NCBI GenBank assembly: GCA_029379385.1
Contig: CM055607.1
Coordinates: 31,183,235 to 31,247,234, forward strand
Direction of reading: 5' to 3'
DNA: 64,000 bases
Source: Quillaja saponaria
Lineage: Eukaryota; Streptophyta; Magnoliopsida; Fabales; Quillajaceae
In this document: piece after piece, positions 1 to 11,857 of the stretch
How the letters are laid out: each line of letters starts with the position of its first letter
Numbering within the stretch: the first letter of the stretch is position 1
Position numbers and translations under genes: made by a program
Notes under the pieces: model-generated
Databases searched by the model: none
The model's input: only the letters and a program-made list of their open reading frames with translations
Told to the model about the DNA's origin: nothing

Positions 1-255
1 ATTCCAAATGATGTTAAATTGACTATTGGGTCTAAAAGTTCAACATTCTTCACAGCCACTGGTTCAAAATAAGTGTGACTCTTAAAGGTTTCTCGTTGAC
101 GGGCTTCCCGAATTTGGTATGAGAGAAGAAATAAAAATAGTAAATTTGCTACAGTGCTCTAAGAGGTAGATAAAAGGTGTACCTGAGAAAGAGCTTGGCC
201 TCTGCAATGAATTGGAGATTGGTGATGACAGTGCAAGAGAATGCAGAGCCGCCAT
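1..255 (-). CDS. plastid-targeted protein, 5' end only (partial)
   Basis: Two exons are visible. Exon 1 (183-255) starts at the ATG at 253-255 and encodes a Ser/Leu-rich, acid-free leader beginning MAALHSLALSSPISNSL, typical of a chloroplast transit peptide. It ends at a GT donor (CAG before GTACAC) in phase 1. A 79-base intron ends at the AAG at 104-106, and exon 2 (1-103) stays open to the window edge, reading on through HTYFEPVAVKNVELLDP. The phases agree (73 nt, then 2+3n). I do not recognise the mature part. In Arabidopsis the neighbour of MIK1 (At4g28650) is, from memory, At4g28660, encoding photosystem II protein PSB28, which is also plastid-targeted. That identity is a synteny guess only. 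The start and donor are well supported; the acceptor is less certain because the intron is short. Confidence 0.5.
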
Positions 256-2776
256 TTTTGTTCAAAGAGGGAAAGAGGGTGAGAGTACCAGAAATTATAA
301 GAGAGCAATTGTGGTTTTAAGACAGTGTGGTGTGTAACAATGACAGCCATTCACTTCTGAGCATTCTTTGCCTTGCAAAGGATTGATGAGAGAGAAATGG
401 GCAGCATTGGCTTTTCTCCATGCTGACATGGCAAACCAACAGCTTGAAAATTCCACGTCATCGTATTGGGTCCCACCAGTAAATGGGTCATGTATTAGAC
501 CATCGTATTGGACAAAAGCTACATAAGCTTCTACATAACCTAGTACAAGCCCAATGGTAATTGGGCCACAGACATCTTAGCCCGATAATGTTAATCACAA
601 AAGCTACGTAGGTTTTTCCTGTTTTTTCTTTTGCCTCTTTATTTTTCTTTCTACACTCTCTCATCTGGTGTTTGGTCGGGAAGAAAAAAAAAAAAATTTG
701 TTTCCAGGACAATGTGAATCCCAGTCACAGGCATGTGCCACATGTGAAATTACAAGCACTAATATCCCATTTTAGTAGCATCTTTCTTTCTCTCTCTGTT
801 TTGTACATAGGCATAAAGCCATGTGGACGCACGTAAGCATTCAGCCTCTTCTCCCTCCATGGATTCCCAAATGAAATGTAAGAAAAGTCATTCAATATTG
901 AATAATTTAATGTGTCCTAATTTAAAACCCTATTGTGTCTCTCTCTTCAATTATAGGGAAGGAGTTACTTCCCAAGAAGCTGTTGTTGCACATGTCCTCC
1001 ATCTGTGTTGTAAACAATATGTATTGTAAACCATTAGAAAGGAGGAGACCACAATGCCAAAGGTCCACATGTGTGCATGTGAATATTGAAAGGGAAAAAG
1101 GGCAAAAAGAAAAAAGATTAATCTGAGAAGTGGCAGTTGTGGGCTCAGAGCATCAGACCATGATTGATTATGTGCACCACTCTCTCCCATTTCCTTCTGT
1201 TTGCTGATATTTTTCTATTTTATTATTCTATTCACCTGAGCGCACCCACTATTTTCATCTATTGCTTGCTGTTCGAAATTAGAATCACAAATTTGTCTTT
1301 GAAAAAAAGGGTGTCTTTAGGAATTATATTTTGTGTCAATTATTTTTCAGGTTCATTTGGGGGTTTTTCAGGTCGGTATATGATCAACTTGTAGATAATA
1401 TATATGCATGATTCCCTACTGCACACCACACTGCTCAAATTCCTGATTTATCCTACAATTGTATGTGTTGGCTATTGGAACTTGCAAGTAACAGAAATTT
1501 AAACAAGTTTTTTTTTTTTTCTTTTTGCTGTTAATTGTTAGGCAAATGTGTTTTGTGCCTATTGCTCTAGTTATGTCGCCATATCCATTTCTCCTTTCTC
1601 TATAGAGAAGAGTTTTGTCTTTGTTTTGGTGTTTCTTTACCCTATAACATGGAAAGATTCTTTTCTCTTAATCATAGAATGAATTATTAACCTCTTGATT
1701 GGATAATTGAAGGCTAAAACATCAAGTGCTCTCTCTCTATTTTTTTCTCTAGTTTCTCTTTCTAATATATAATTTTATATTCCATCCATTGTCCCCCTAT
1801 AGAATATTAAAGATTTATGACAGGCATAAGCTTTTTATGCTTACTGTTCAATATAGTAATTCTCATGCTCACATGGGTTTGATCTGGATTTAATTGTTAA
1901 GGATGATAATAAAGTGCATCATTGTTCATTGGTGGATCAAAACCTTATGCGTCATTTCTGAATCTTTGTCATACTTAGAAGTTACTCTTCTACTGGTAGG
2001 ACATTCTAACTTGAAAGCTGAATCATTGAGTCATGTTCCAAAAGGTTTCCACTTGGACACCCATGGAAGGAGATTAAAGTAACTTTGCAAATACAATCTA
2101 TTCAAAATACTAGAAAAAATGCTTAAAAATTACTAATACAATATTTATTAGCCAAAAAATATTGGCACTTTGCCCCTTAGTGGAACGTTATGTTATGGCT
2201 CGTAGAACTGAATCCTATTACTCCATTTGGCTCATAAATATACTAATATATACAATCTTAAACTCTTATTCTCAAAGTTAATTAACTACCACATGGTAGC
2301 ATTTAAGATAAAAGTAATTATCAAGGAAAATTTAACATTAAATATAGTAGTAAAAACTGTTATGACTGATGGCCAAAAGAACTATTATGCCTCTTCAAGT
2401 TGACCGTTATAACAGAAAGAAGTAGAAGACGAAACTAGACCAGTAGAAATACTAAATGCACATTCCCTTCCATGTTTAGTGTCAGAGAAACTTCCAATAA
2501 GTCCAAAGCTTCCCTGTCATTACTTGCATATTACCAGCTGTTGTAGTACCCAAAACCTCACGAGTCCTCAGATAAACTATAACAAATATCCACCAATTAT
2601 TAGTTAGTCATATACTATCCAGATCATCTAGTACATTTACCAATTCTTGTTTCCACTACTTCCTCATTCACTGTATCTCTGTGTCCTTCTCCAATCCCAG
2701 TACTTCTTCCTTCTTTATCTGGAAGATTTTTCATTGAGAGTAAAATGGTGGCCTGCAAATCGAGAGATTAAGAAGT
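256..2776. other. intergenic: divergent promoters of plastid protein and LRR kinase
   Basis: This AT-rich stretch separates two divergently transcribed genes. I see no exon with coding bias; short open frames here lack family similarity. Pyrimidine-rich runs near 1500-1520 and 1740-1760 and a CT-rich leader just upstream of 2777 fit 5' untranslated and promoter sequence. No clear transposon ends were seen. Confidence 0.6.
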
Positions 2777-5700
2777 ATGAAGAAGAACAAAATGCAATTG
2801 AAAACTCGGTTGTTCTTTTTCTTCTTCATGTTCTACTGTTATATTGGTTGTTTCTCTCTCGTTTATGCATATAGGACGAATGATGAAGTATCTACTTTGC
2901 TTTCAATAAAAGAAGGTCTTATCGATCCCTTGAATAGCCTGCAGGACTGGAAATTGTTGGACGGTGTATCAGGGAAGTATGCAGCTCACTGTAACTGGAC
3001 TGGTGTCCAGTGCAGCTCAGATGGAGCAGTGGAAAATCTTGATCTTTCCCACAAGAATCTCAGTGGCCGTGTATCAGATGAGATACAACGGCTAAAACAT
3101 CTTTCTTCTCTCAACTTGTGCTGCAATGGGTTTTCATCATTATTGTCAAAGTCTATTTGCAATCTCACTGAATTGAAAAGCCTTGATGTCAGCCAGAATT
3201 TCTTCATTGGAGACTTTCCAACAGGCCTGGGGAATTCGCCAAGACTGATGACATTAAATGCATCCAGCAACAATTTCTCAGGTCTTCTTCCTGAGGACCT
3301 TGGAAATGCTTCTTCCTTAGAGATGCTAGATCTCAGAGGCAGCTTCTTCCAAGGCTCAATTCCAAAATCATTTAAGAACTTGCAGAAGTTGAAGTTCCTT
3401 GGCCTTTCTGGGAATAACCTTGCTGGACTAATCCCACCAGAACTAGGACAACTTTCAGCATTGGAGAGTATAATTCTTGGGTACAATGAATTTGAAGGAG
3501 GGGTTCCAGCAGAGTTTGGAAATCTCACCAATCTCAAGTATCTGGATTTGGCAGTAGGTAATCTTGGCAATGAGATTCCAGTTGAATTGGGAAAGCTGAA
3601 GCTACTGGAGACAGCTTTCCTGTACAAGAACAATTTTGAAGGGAGAATTCCACCAGCAGTTGGAAACTTAACTTCATTGCTATTGCTTGATCTATCTGAT
3701 AATATGTTATCAGGAGAAATTCCAGTTGAGATAACTCAGCTTAAGAATTTACAGCTCCTGAATCTGATGTGTAACCAGTTGTCTGGTTCAGTGCCTGCTA
3801 GGTTGGGGGATTTGACTCAATTGGAGGTGCTTGAGCTGTGGAACAATTCCTTGTCAGGGTCATTGCCTAGTGACCTTGGCAAGACTTCACCTTTGCAGTG
3901 GTTGGACATCTCAACCAATTCATTCTCTGGTGAGATTCCACCAATGCTGTGCAACAAGGGAAATCTCACTAAGCTTATCCTTTTCAACAATGCCTTCTCA
4001 GGTTCTATTCCAGCTAATCTATCAACTTGTCTTTCACTCTTTCGTGTTCGAATGCAGAACAATCTTCTTTCTGGGACAATTCCGATGGGTTTTGGGAAAC
4101 TTGGGAAGCTTCAGAGGTTAGAATTGGCAAATAATAGTCTCAATGGTCAAATCCCAGATGATATTGCTATTTCCACATCACTTTCTTTCATTGATTTCTC
4201 TAGAAACAACCTCCATTCTTCTCTTCCTTCGACTATTCTTTCTATGCCAAGTCTGCAATCCTTCATGGCCTCAAATAATAACTTAGGAGGCAAAATCCCA
4301 AGCCAATTCCAAGATTGTCCCTCACTTTCTGTACTTGATCTCTCATCAAATGGTTTCTCTGGAATCATTCCAGCAAGCATTGCTTCATGTCAGAAAATGG
4401 TAAATTTAAATCTAAAGAACAACCAATTGACTGGAGAAATCCCAAAAGAAATTGCAGCAATGCCTACATTGGCCATTATTGATCTGTCCAACAACTCTCT
4501 GACTGGTGGAGTACCTGAAAATTTTGGTATCTCTCCAGCCTTAGAAGCACTCAATGTCTCGTACAACAAGTTAGAGGGCCCTGTTCCAGCAAATGGTGTG
4601 CTAAGAACAATAAACCCCAATGATCTTGTAGGCAATGCCGGCCTATGTGGTGGTGTACTCCCGCCGTGTACCCGAAGTTCTGCACTCACATCAAAGCATG
4701 GGAATTTTCATACAAAGCACATTGTTGAAGGATGGATCGTTGGAATATCATCAGTCTTAACAGTTGGAATTGCACTTTTGGGAGCACGATCTCTATACAA
4801 AAGGTGGTACTCAGATGGATGTTGCTTCCCAGAAACATTTGGAAAAGGGTAATGGAGAATGGCCGTGGAGATTAATGCAATTTCAGAGGCTTGGTTTTCA
4901 AAGTGCTGATATTCTAGCTTGCATCAAGGAGTCAAATGTGATTGGAATGGGAGCAACTGGGGTTGTTTATAAGGCTGAGATGCCACGGTCAAACACAATT
5001 GTGGCTGTGAAAAAGTTGTGGGGTTCAGGAACTGATATAGAAGCTGGAAACAGTGATGACCTTATTGGAGAGGTGAATCTTCTAGGCAGGCTAAGACATA
5101 GGAACATTGTTAGGTTATTAGGATATCTTCATAATGACACTGATGTGATGATAGTTTATGAATATATGCAAAATGGTAACCTTGGTGAAGCCTTGCATGG
5201 AAAACAAACAGGGAGGTTGCTTGTAGACTGGGTTTCTCGGTATAACATAGCACTTGGAGTCGCACAAGGACTTTCTTACCTCCATCATGATTGTCATCCA
5301 TCCATCATACATCGAGACATAAAGTCAAATAACATACTGCTTGATGCAAATCTTGAGGCAAGGATAGCTGATTTTGGATTGGCAAGAATGATGATTCGGA
5401 AGAATGAGACAGTATCAATGGTGGCAGGTTCCTATGGCTACATAGCCCCTGGTAATTTTCCAGTTTTATATCCTACTTTAATCAAATTCATTTGTTTTCC
5501 TATATACATTGCTTAGAATGTGACAAAACATATGTTAATTCTCACTTCGACGTATGTGAGAATTTTTAATGGGCGAAAGTTTGACTTTTTCTTCCTCACA
5601 GAATATGGATACACATTGAAGGTAGATGAGAAGATTGACATTTACAGCTTTGGAGTGGTTCTACTTGAGCTTGTGACAGGAAAACGACCACTAGATCCTG

Positions 5701-6008
5701 AATTTGGAGAATCTGTAGACATTGCGGAGTGGATTAGAAGGAAAATTAGAAACAGCATATCTTTAGAAGAAGCATTAGACCCCAATGTAGGAAACTGCAA
5801 GCATGTTCAAGAAGAAATGCTCTTGGTCCTTAGAATAGCATTTCTTTGCACTGCTAAACTCCCCAAGGACAGACCTTCCATGAGGGATGTTATAACTATG
5901 CTTGGAGAGGCGAAGCCTCGAAGAAAAAGCAGTAGCAACAATGAAGGAGTTGCAGCTAACAGAGAGAAGCCAGTTTTTAGCACATCTCCAGTAAATGGCC
6001 TTCTGTAG
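2777..6008 (+). CDS. MIK1: LRR receptor-like kinase, MIK1/PXL type, with a +1 frameshift
   Basis: Plasma-membrane receptor kinase of the CLV1/PXY clade, closest by recall to Arabidopsis MIK1 (At4g28650), one of the receptors for the pollen-tube attractant LURE1. Exon 1 is 2777-5451, a GT-AG intron lies at 5452-5601, and exon 2 is 5602-6008. The protein has a signal peptide (about 1-31), an LRR N-cap CNWTGVQC (72-79), about 20 LRRs, a paired-Cys C-cap, and a membrane helix (about 653-674). The cytosolic kinase has P-loop [12 protein letters not shown], catalytic Lys in [18 protein letters not shown] and an APE motif rebuilt across the intron. The reading frame breaks at 4841-4842: an extra base in TTTGGAAAAG brings a stop at 4850-4852, just after the membrane helix. 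With one G removed the frame runs into [11 protein letters not shown] and gives about 1026 residues, the family's usual size. It is either a sequence error or a recent null allele; the kinase shows no other damage. Confidence 0.93.
5452..5601 (+). other. kinase-domain intron of the MIK1-type gene
   Basis: GTAATT donor and CACAG acceptor, 150 bases, phase 1. It splits the Glu codon of the APE motif. The join restores [18 protein letters not shown], which is strongly conserved in this kinase clade, so the junction is secure. Confidence 0.92.
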
Positions 6009-7504
6009 GAACAAATATTGAGTTTTCCCCCAGGCCAACCAACAATTCTTCTTTGTATGTAGGGTATTTTGTTATTGTTTTGTAATTTGTAAGTTGTAAC
6101 CACTGGTCCATATTGATGTCTAGAAGATCAACGGATATATGAAAATGATTTTCTTTTTGCAAATTCTGAACTTTATGATGAAGCAGAGATTCAAGTATAG
6201 AATCGTATAAAGCCCATTATGTAGCAGAACAACATTGTTAATTTTCTAGATGTTACATTGATTTTTTATTTTTTATTTTTTACAAGATTTTACACGGTTA
6301 GACACAAAAATCTTCTTCACAAACATGAATGCCAGACAAATACCCCACAGAATTCTGAAATAAAAACATGGGATAATTCATGGATCTATTGTTGTCCAGT
6401 CCAGTTCTTCTACAGTGTGTCATCCCATCATCCATCAAAAGTTACCCAGGAAATTATTTTAGGGCAGAAAGAAATAGAAGAATACATATACCATCTAAAA
6501 TTCACTTTTTTAATTTAAAAAATAGAGAATAATGTACATTCTAGTGTTAATATGTAACATATCCTTACTATTTTATTAAATACCTATTACTATTTAAATA
6601 AAATATTTTGTAATCATAAACTTATGTACTAATATATCACAATCTCACAACTCACAACTCACAACTCACAACTCACAACAAAATATACATTTTATTATTT
6701 TATTTCATTTCCTCTCCCTTGAGCTTTCAAAGGAGACATAATTAGTATAATTACCAAAATGACATTCTGATGGTTTTTTTTCCTTTCCTCTTTTGGACAC
6801 CACAAATAGTTTGAAACTTAAAATTGAAGTCTCCAAACGTTTAAATTTATTTTGGAGGTTTTTGATTCAAACACAGAATAGAGATGGGAATTAAGAGTAG
6901 AGAAGGGAATTTTATGCAAAAAGAACGTACTACCCAGTCCGAGGCCGAGTGAGACTCCAAATTACAATGGTAAGACATGACACTGGTTCCTCCAAAAATT
7001 ACTTCAAAAATACAAGCTCATGTAAGCTTTCGACCACTTCATTATTGGACAAAACAATGTAAAGTCTTTGCATTAGTAGAGGAAAAATATTAAGGCAACC
7101 AAAACTTGGTGTTTAGGAAAACCGAAGGACTTCACACCAGCAGCATAAACAAGAAGCATCAACTATATGCATGTATACACTATATTACAATGAAATGTAT
7201 GATGCTTGTTGCTTCTGAAATCCGGGTACGACAAAAAAATAAATGAAGAAATATATGTCAAGCAGCAACCCAGATCAAACAGAAGAGCCGGAATCAATCA
7301 GTACTTCTCAAAATTCTTGTATATTATTTTTCAAGCCATATATTCTCTTTATCCTAAATATGCGAACAAGGACTAGATGGGCTTGCCTCTTTGCCTGCTG
7401 TTCTTTTATTGTACTGTTGGAGCTGCAAATAAACAGTCATGTCAGCATAATTGGTGTAAGAGTACTGCAACTTGAAGAAATAAATTGCAGTGTCGACAAT
7501 TCAC
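6009..7504. other. convergent 3' intergenic region
   Basis: This stretch lies between the stops of the receptor kinase (+) and the AUX/IAA gene (-), so it holds two 3' untranslated regions. It contains a short heptamer tandem array at 6644-6678. No coding exon was supported. Confidence 0.6.
6644..6678. repeat. (CTCACAA)5 microsatellite-like array
   Basis: Five perfect consecutive copies of the 7-mer CTCACAA in the convergent intergenic region. The unit differs from the plant telomere unit CCCTAAA, so it is read as a simple repeat, not a telomeric trace. Confidence 0.9.
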
Positions 7505-10500
7505 CTACATACCAAGTCCGTTAGCCTCACTTGTCCTCATTATTCTTAGCCTCCTCACAGAGCTAAGGAACATCCTGCTTGCAATTTTTAAGAAGAAAAT
7601 TTGATGAATATCAAACCAGATTAAAGAAATCATCCTAAATAGGAGAGCTGTGGCCCATCATAGCTTCAATTGGTAGGATAAAAGCAAATAAGAGCTGATT
7701 GTGAATGCACATTTAATGCAGCAGCATAACCAGAATATTAGAAGTACAACGTGAAAGAGTGTTCACAGTCTTCATCATTAAACAGAGGTTCTGGGTGTTA
7801 TCCAATTCCATAATTATCCCAAGTCAGATAGATCTAAAATCTTTTTATTAATAACTGAACCTGAAAACTAAAATCTGATTCTTAGATCAAATAAATCACC
7901 AAAAACAAAGACTGTCATAGACACTGAATACCACACAGACACTGAATAAGGAGGCTCAATAATAATGCATCTAACACATTTTTGCATTCTTCTTACTATA
8001 CTGCACTTCTAATATGGAAATGAATGCATCCAATCACATTGTTTCCAACAAGGGGTAAGTCCTTTTTCTTTTGGAAGTATTTATGAGACAATTCAAAATG
8101 GGAAGTGAGACAATCCAAAATGGAAAGTGAGACAATCCAATCAAAATGGAAAGGAAGACATCCTTGTGGGGCAGAGGGGCTACAACTTGTTGGATGACCA
8201 TCAGATCAGAGTACAGGACTACAACAGAAATTATCGAGAAAGAATTAGTTTATAAACCTAAGTATTATTTTTATTCAAGATCGATACACTTCTTAGCATA
8301 TACTTAGATTACGATTTCCTCAATTAAACAGCCCTGTTAGATTAGCTGTTTGAGAAGCTGTTGCACGAAAATCAGTTGTTGTGGGAAAGCTTTATTCTTT
8401 TTTACCATTTTCATCTTTTGCCAAAAAGCACAGCTCCAAAAGCTAGGGCAAGCTTAACCAAATGGGGTATAATACATTTTTGCACCCGATTGTGAATGTT
8501 CTCACCAGAATGATAGAACTTTGTATTATTCAGCATACATACGTTTGACATTTACCCAATCAAATTACTCACCATATGCACTACATGACACTTGTGACCT
8601 GACAAGTAAAGCAAGCACTAGCTGTATGAAACACACACTACAGCAATAATGCTATATTCTCTTAAAGGAGACATTGTAGAAAAGTAGCCAAAATGATGAT
8701 AATGGATCAAATACATACCCCCAAGGAACATCTCCAACAAGCATCCAATCTCCCTCTTTGTCTTCATAAGTAAGCACAAACTCAGAAGATCCATCCAGCA
8801 ATTTTAATTGTCTCGAGGCTCCAGAAATTGTGTCACAATCTTCTCCTCTCGATCCTAATCAAGTAAATGATGCCACCAGAGCATTAAAAAACAGAATCAA
8901 TGAATTCCAAATCATAAAAAGTAAACTCTATCATCTAGTGCACAAAAAGAAAAATTACAATTGACTATAACATTTTGATGCAACAACACTTTACTAAATC
9001 TTCACACTACTGTATGAAAATACCAAAATATGAGTGTTTTAACAAAAAGAACTCAACATGAAGGTTAAGCTATTGTTAACTGATTAGGACAAAAGCTAAT
9101 GAAACTAAACTACACATGCACGTCAGCTCTTATTAATGCTTCAGAATTTAACATTTGAATAATTAAATCAATGTTTCTAGTTTCTACTTAGATCTAACAA
9201 AGTTACGAGGACAGAAAGTATAGAGAAGATGCACTATGAGTAACATGCCAAAGCATACACTAGAGGCTAGAGAGAAATGATACGTTGTTCAACTTGTGTT
9301 AATGAAATCAAAGTGATAGTGAAACCATAATATCAACCCTCCACGGAGTTTCAACCTCTTCAATACCAAAATAAAACATTCTTTATGCTAATAAAATCAA
9401 AGTGATCATGAAACCATAGTACCAACCCTCCAAGGAGTTTCAATCTCATCAATATTAAAAATAAACACTGGCAGTAGCTCACTTTTTAAGCTAGTGCCTG
9501 TAGTGGGATGCAAGGAACATATCCTCCAAAGTTTGCGCAAAGGTTTCATAGCAACTGTGAGCACTCAGATTGACCTTCCTTCCAATTGGAATTCCATCCA
9601 TAGTTACTTTCACAAACGATGAACTCCTATTGTGCCCTTTCTCTTTGGCATTAATGTTGCTTTTATCAGTGCCGTTCTCAGAAATTTTGTTGCTCTTACT
9701 TTTCTCAACAATTGAGAATACTTCAGTGGCTGATGATTTTGCTTGGTTGTTGAAGCTATTCATTCTATAAGCTCTAATAGGGGGCCATCCCACAACCTGA
9801 CTGCTTCAGAAGAAACCCCATATCAGTGAAGAAATGATAAATATGTAGCTGAAATGACTAACCAGTGACTGCATTCATTTGTATGATGAAATGAATGACC
9901 ACAATCATTTGTATGCTGAATGAATGACCACAATAATTTGTATGAAAGGGAGCAGGAGAATTAAAATTCATCAAGAAAAGACAATACCCGAAACTCTAGT
10001 CAACAATATAGTCTTCCACTACAGTTAGCCTGCTTTGTGGAATTCATAAACTATATTGACAATAAACTATCACACGAGTTCAGATATTGTCGAATGCTTA
10101 CTGTCAATGAACACCTTCAGTAACTTGAAAACTACAAATTTTATTCCTACTTGTGCATAAAACCATCATCAATCATTAGTACCACACTAATGTTACAACC
10201 AAAGGTAATATAGAAAGTACGAGAACTTGGAGGTGGACCGTGGCAACAGCCAATAAAATTTCAATATGTGAATGTCCATTTTGATAAGAGACAGCAACAT
10301 GAGCAACCATTATATATTCAAATGTAACAGGTTGAGAGAGAGTGTACAACCACAGTACACACCACTATAAGCAAGCATCTTGAACTTTTGATGTTGTGAC
10401 ATATTTAGAGACACTTATTAGCATATGTGATAGGCCCAGTTTTGTGTGATTGCTGTGCTTAACTGGATCAGGCCCATCTTTGTGTGATTGGATAATCAGG

Positions 10501-11857
10501 TGAATAAATTAAAATAACAAATTTTGGTCCATAAAATCATCTAATATGTTATTATTTGAATTTGCCACTAAATATCACTGTACAACCAAATCAAGAGGGA
10601 CAACTTTAACAGGTGATGCAATAGACTATGCAAATATTATTTGTTCGAGATCAAAGGCTACATCAACCCTAGACTCAGATTGAATCTTCCTCATATAGTT
10701 CCTGACAAACAAACTTTACATATGGTATTTGGTAAGAACTTCTGAAATAAATTGTATTGAAGAATCTTGATGGAAAGAAAATGTTGAGATCTGAAATAAA
10801 GAAGCAGGCAGAAAATAGTCATCTCTTATTTGTTATTACTTGGAAAAATCATAATTGTTACATTCAGTTTTTGGGAATGAATTTCCGTTAATAATTAATT
10901 TTTGCATTTATTAAATAAATCCTGATTTCTCAGCAAACAAAGATGGACAAGAGAGAATATTGTTGGTTACCAATTCCCCAAAAGCCTAAATCTTGAGAAT
11001 ATAATCAACTGGGGCTAAATAAAGATGCTCAAGAATCAAATAATTGATAACAACTATGAAATACAGCAGTACATACAATACTGTTCAAGTGGGTATGCAG
11101 AATTTGAGTGCATGTAGAGATACTAATACCAACAATGCTGAACCAAGGCTTCTTTTCTCCCCTTTCTTCTCCATTCATATATGCTTTCAAGTGACGCATT
11201 CATTTTTCAACAAGAGAAGTTAAAGCACACAACCCATTACCATAGGGAGAAAATAAATGAGACAATAAAAAGTTTGGTTATCTACCGTGTTTTTACTATC
11301 CTCCAATTAGGAATAACAACCAAAACAACTGCATCTAAATAGATCCACATAAAGGACATTGAAGAAGAATTAATTGTAATTGTAAAGCGAGAACATTTAA
11401 ATAACAAAACAAGCCACAATAACAATCTAAAACTGAAACGATTGAGCAAAAAGAAACGACCACACGAAAAACATTGTCCTTAGATTATTCACCTGGGACC
11501 ACTAGCAGCAGCAACTGAATCAACACTTCTCTTGGTCCCGGCTGTGACATCAACCCTACTCAATGAGGAAGAGGAGGTTGAGGTGGATGATGAAGAGGCA
11601 GACGAAGAAGAACCCACAGAAGGGAAATCCTTAGCCATCAATATCCTAGCATATTGAGCCGTTGGAGCTGGCTGGAACTTTAAACCACCGCTAGAAATGC
11701 TCAACCCAAGACCCAATTCAAGCTCAGCCTCATCTGGGCACGAAGAATCCTCGGAAGACAGGACCAAGTTGTCCTCTTTTGACACCGTTGACATAGGCCC
11801 ACTTGTAGAACCACTCGAAAATGTCCCAACAACACCACCACCCAGAACACCCTGCAT
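7505..11857 (-). CDS. IAA11: AUX/IAA auxin-response repressor, IAA10/IAA11 type, with a +1 frameshift
   Basis: Nuclear repressor that binds ARF factors and is degraded through TIR1/AFB when auxin is present. Exons: 11493-11857, 9483-9800, 8719-8854 and 7505-7574. Domain I has the EAR motif LELGLGL (46-52), a Ser-rich linker and a KR pair follow, domain II carries the degron [11 protein letters not shown], domain III reads [14 protein letters not shown] and ends near TLEDMF, domain IV has [11 protein letters not shown], and the C-terminus reads [14 protein letters not shown]. All splice phases close for a protein of about 295 residues only if one base of the CC pair at 9514-9515 is removed. 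As written, exon 2 meets a TAG at 9491-9493 before its GTGAGC donor. The broken product would keep the degron and EAR motif but lose half of the PB1 fold. IAA10 and IAA11 are close paralogues and I cannot separate them by sequence alone. Confidence 0.92.
8084..8153. repeat. three tandem copies of a 23-base unit
   Basis: The unit GAGACAATCCAAAATGGAAA recurs three times with small changes and one short insertion, inside intron 3 of the AUX/IAA gene. It includes GAGACA, the core of an auxin-response element, three times; in an intron this may be chance. Confidence 0.75.
9301..9467. repeat. imperfect tandem duplication, period about 89 bases
   Basis: Two adjacent copies share AATCAAAGTGAT, CATGAAACCATA or its variant, CCCTCCA-GGAGTTTCAA and a final CATCAATA-type end. 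They lie in intron 2 of the AUX/IAA gene, next to exon 2. Confidence 0.75.

Noticed and set aside
2986..3633. Long open frame on the minus strand across the LRR region (215 codons)
   Set aside because: It is the complement of the repetitive LRR coding sequence; it has no family similarity or splice context, and the plus-strand frame is unmistakable.
6644..6678. CTCACAA array as an interstitial telomere trace
   Set aside because: The unit is not CCCTAAA or a one-step variant of it; simple-repeat slippage explains it.
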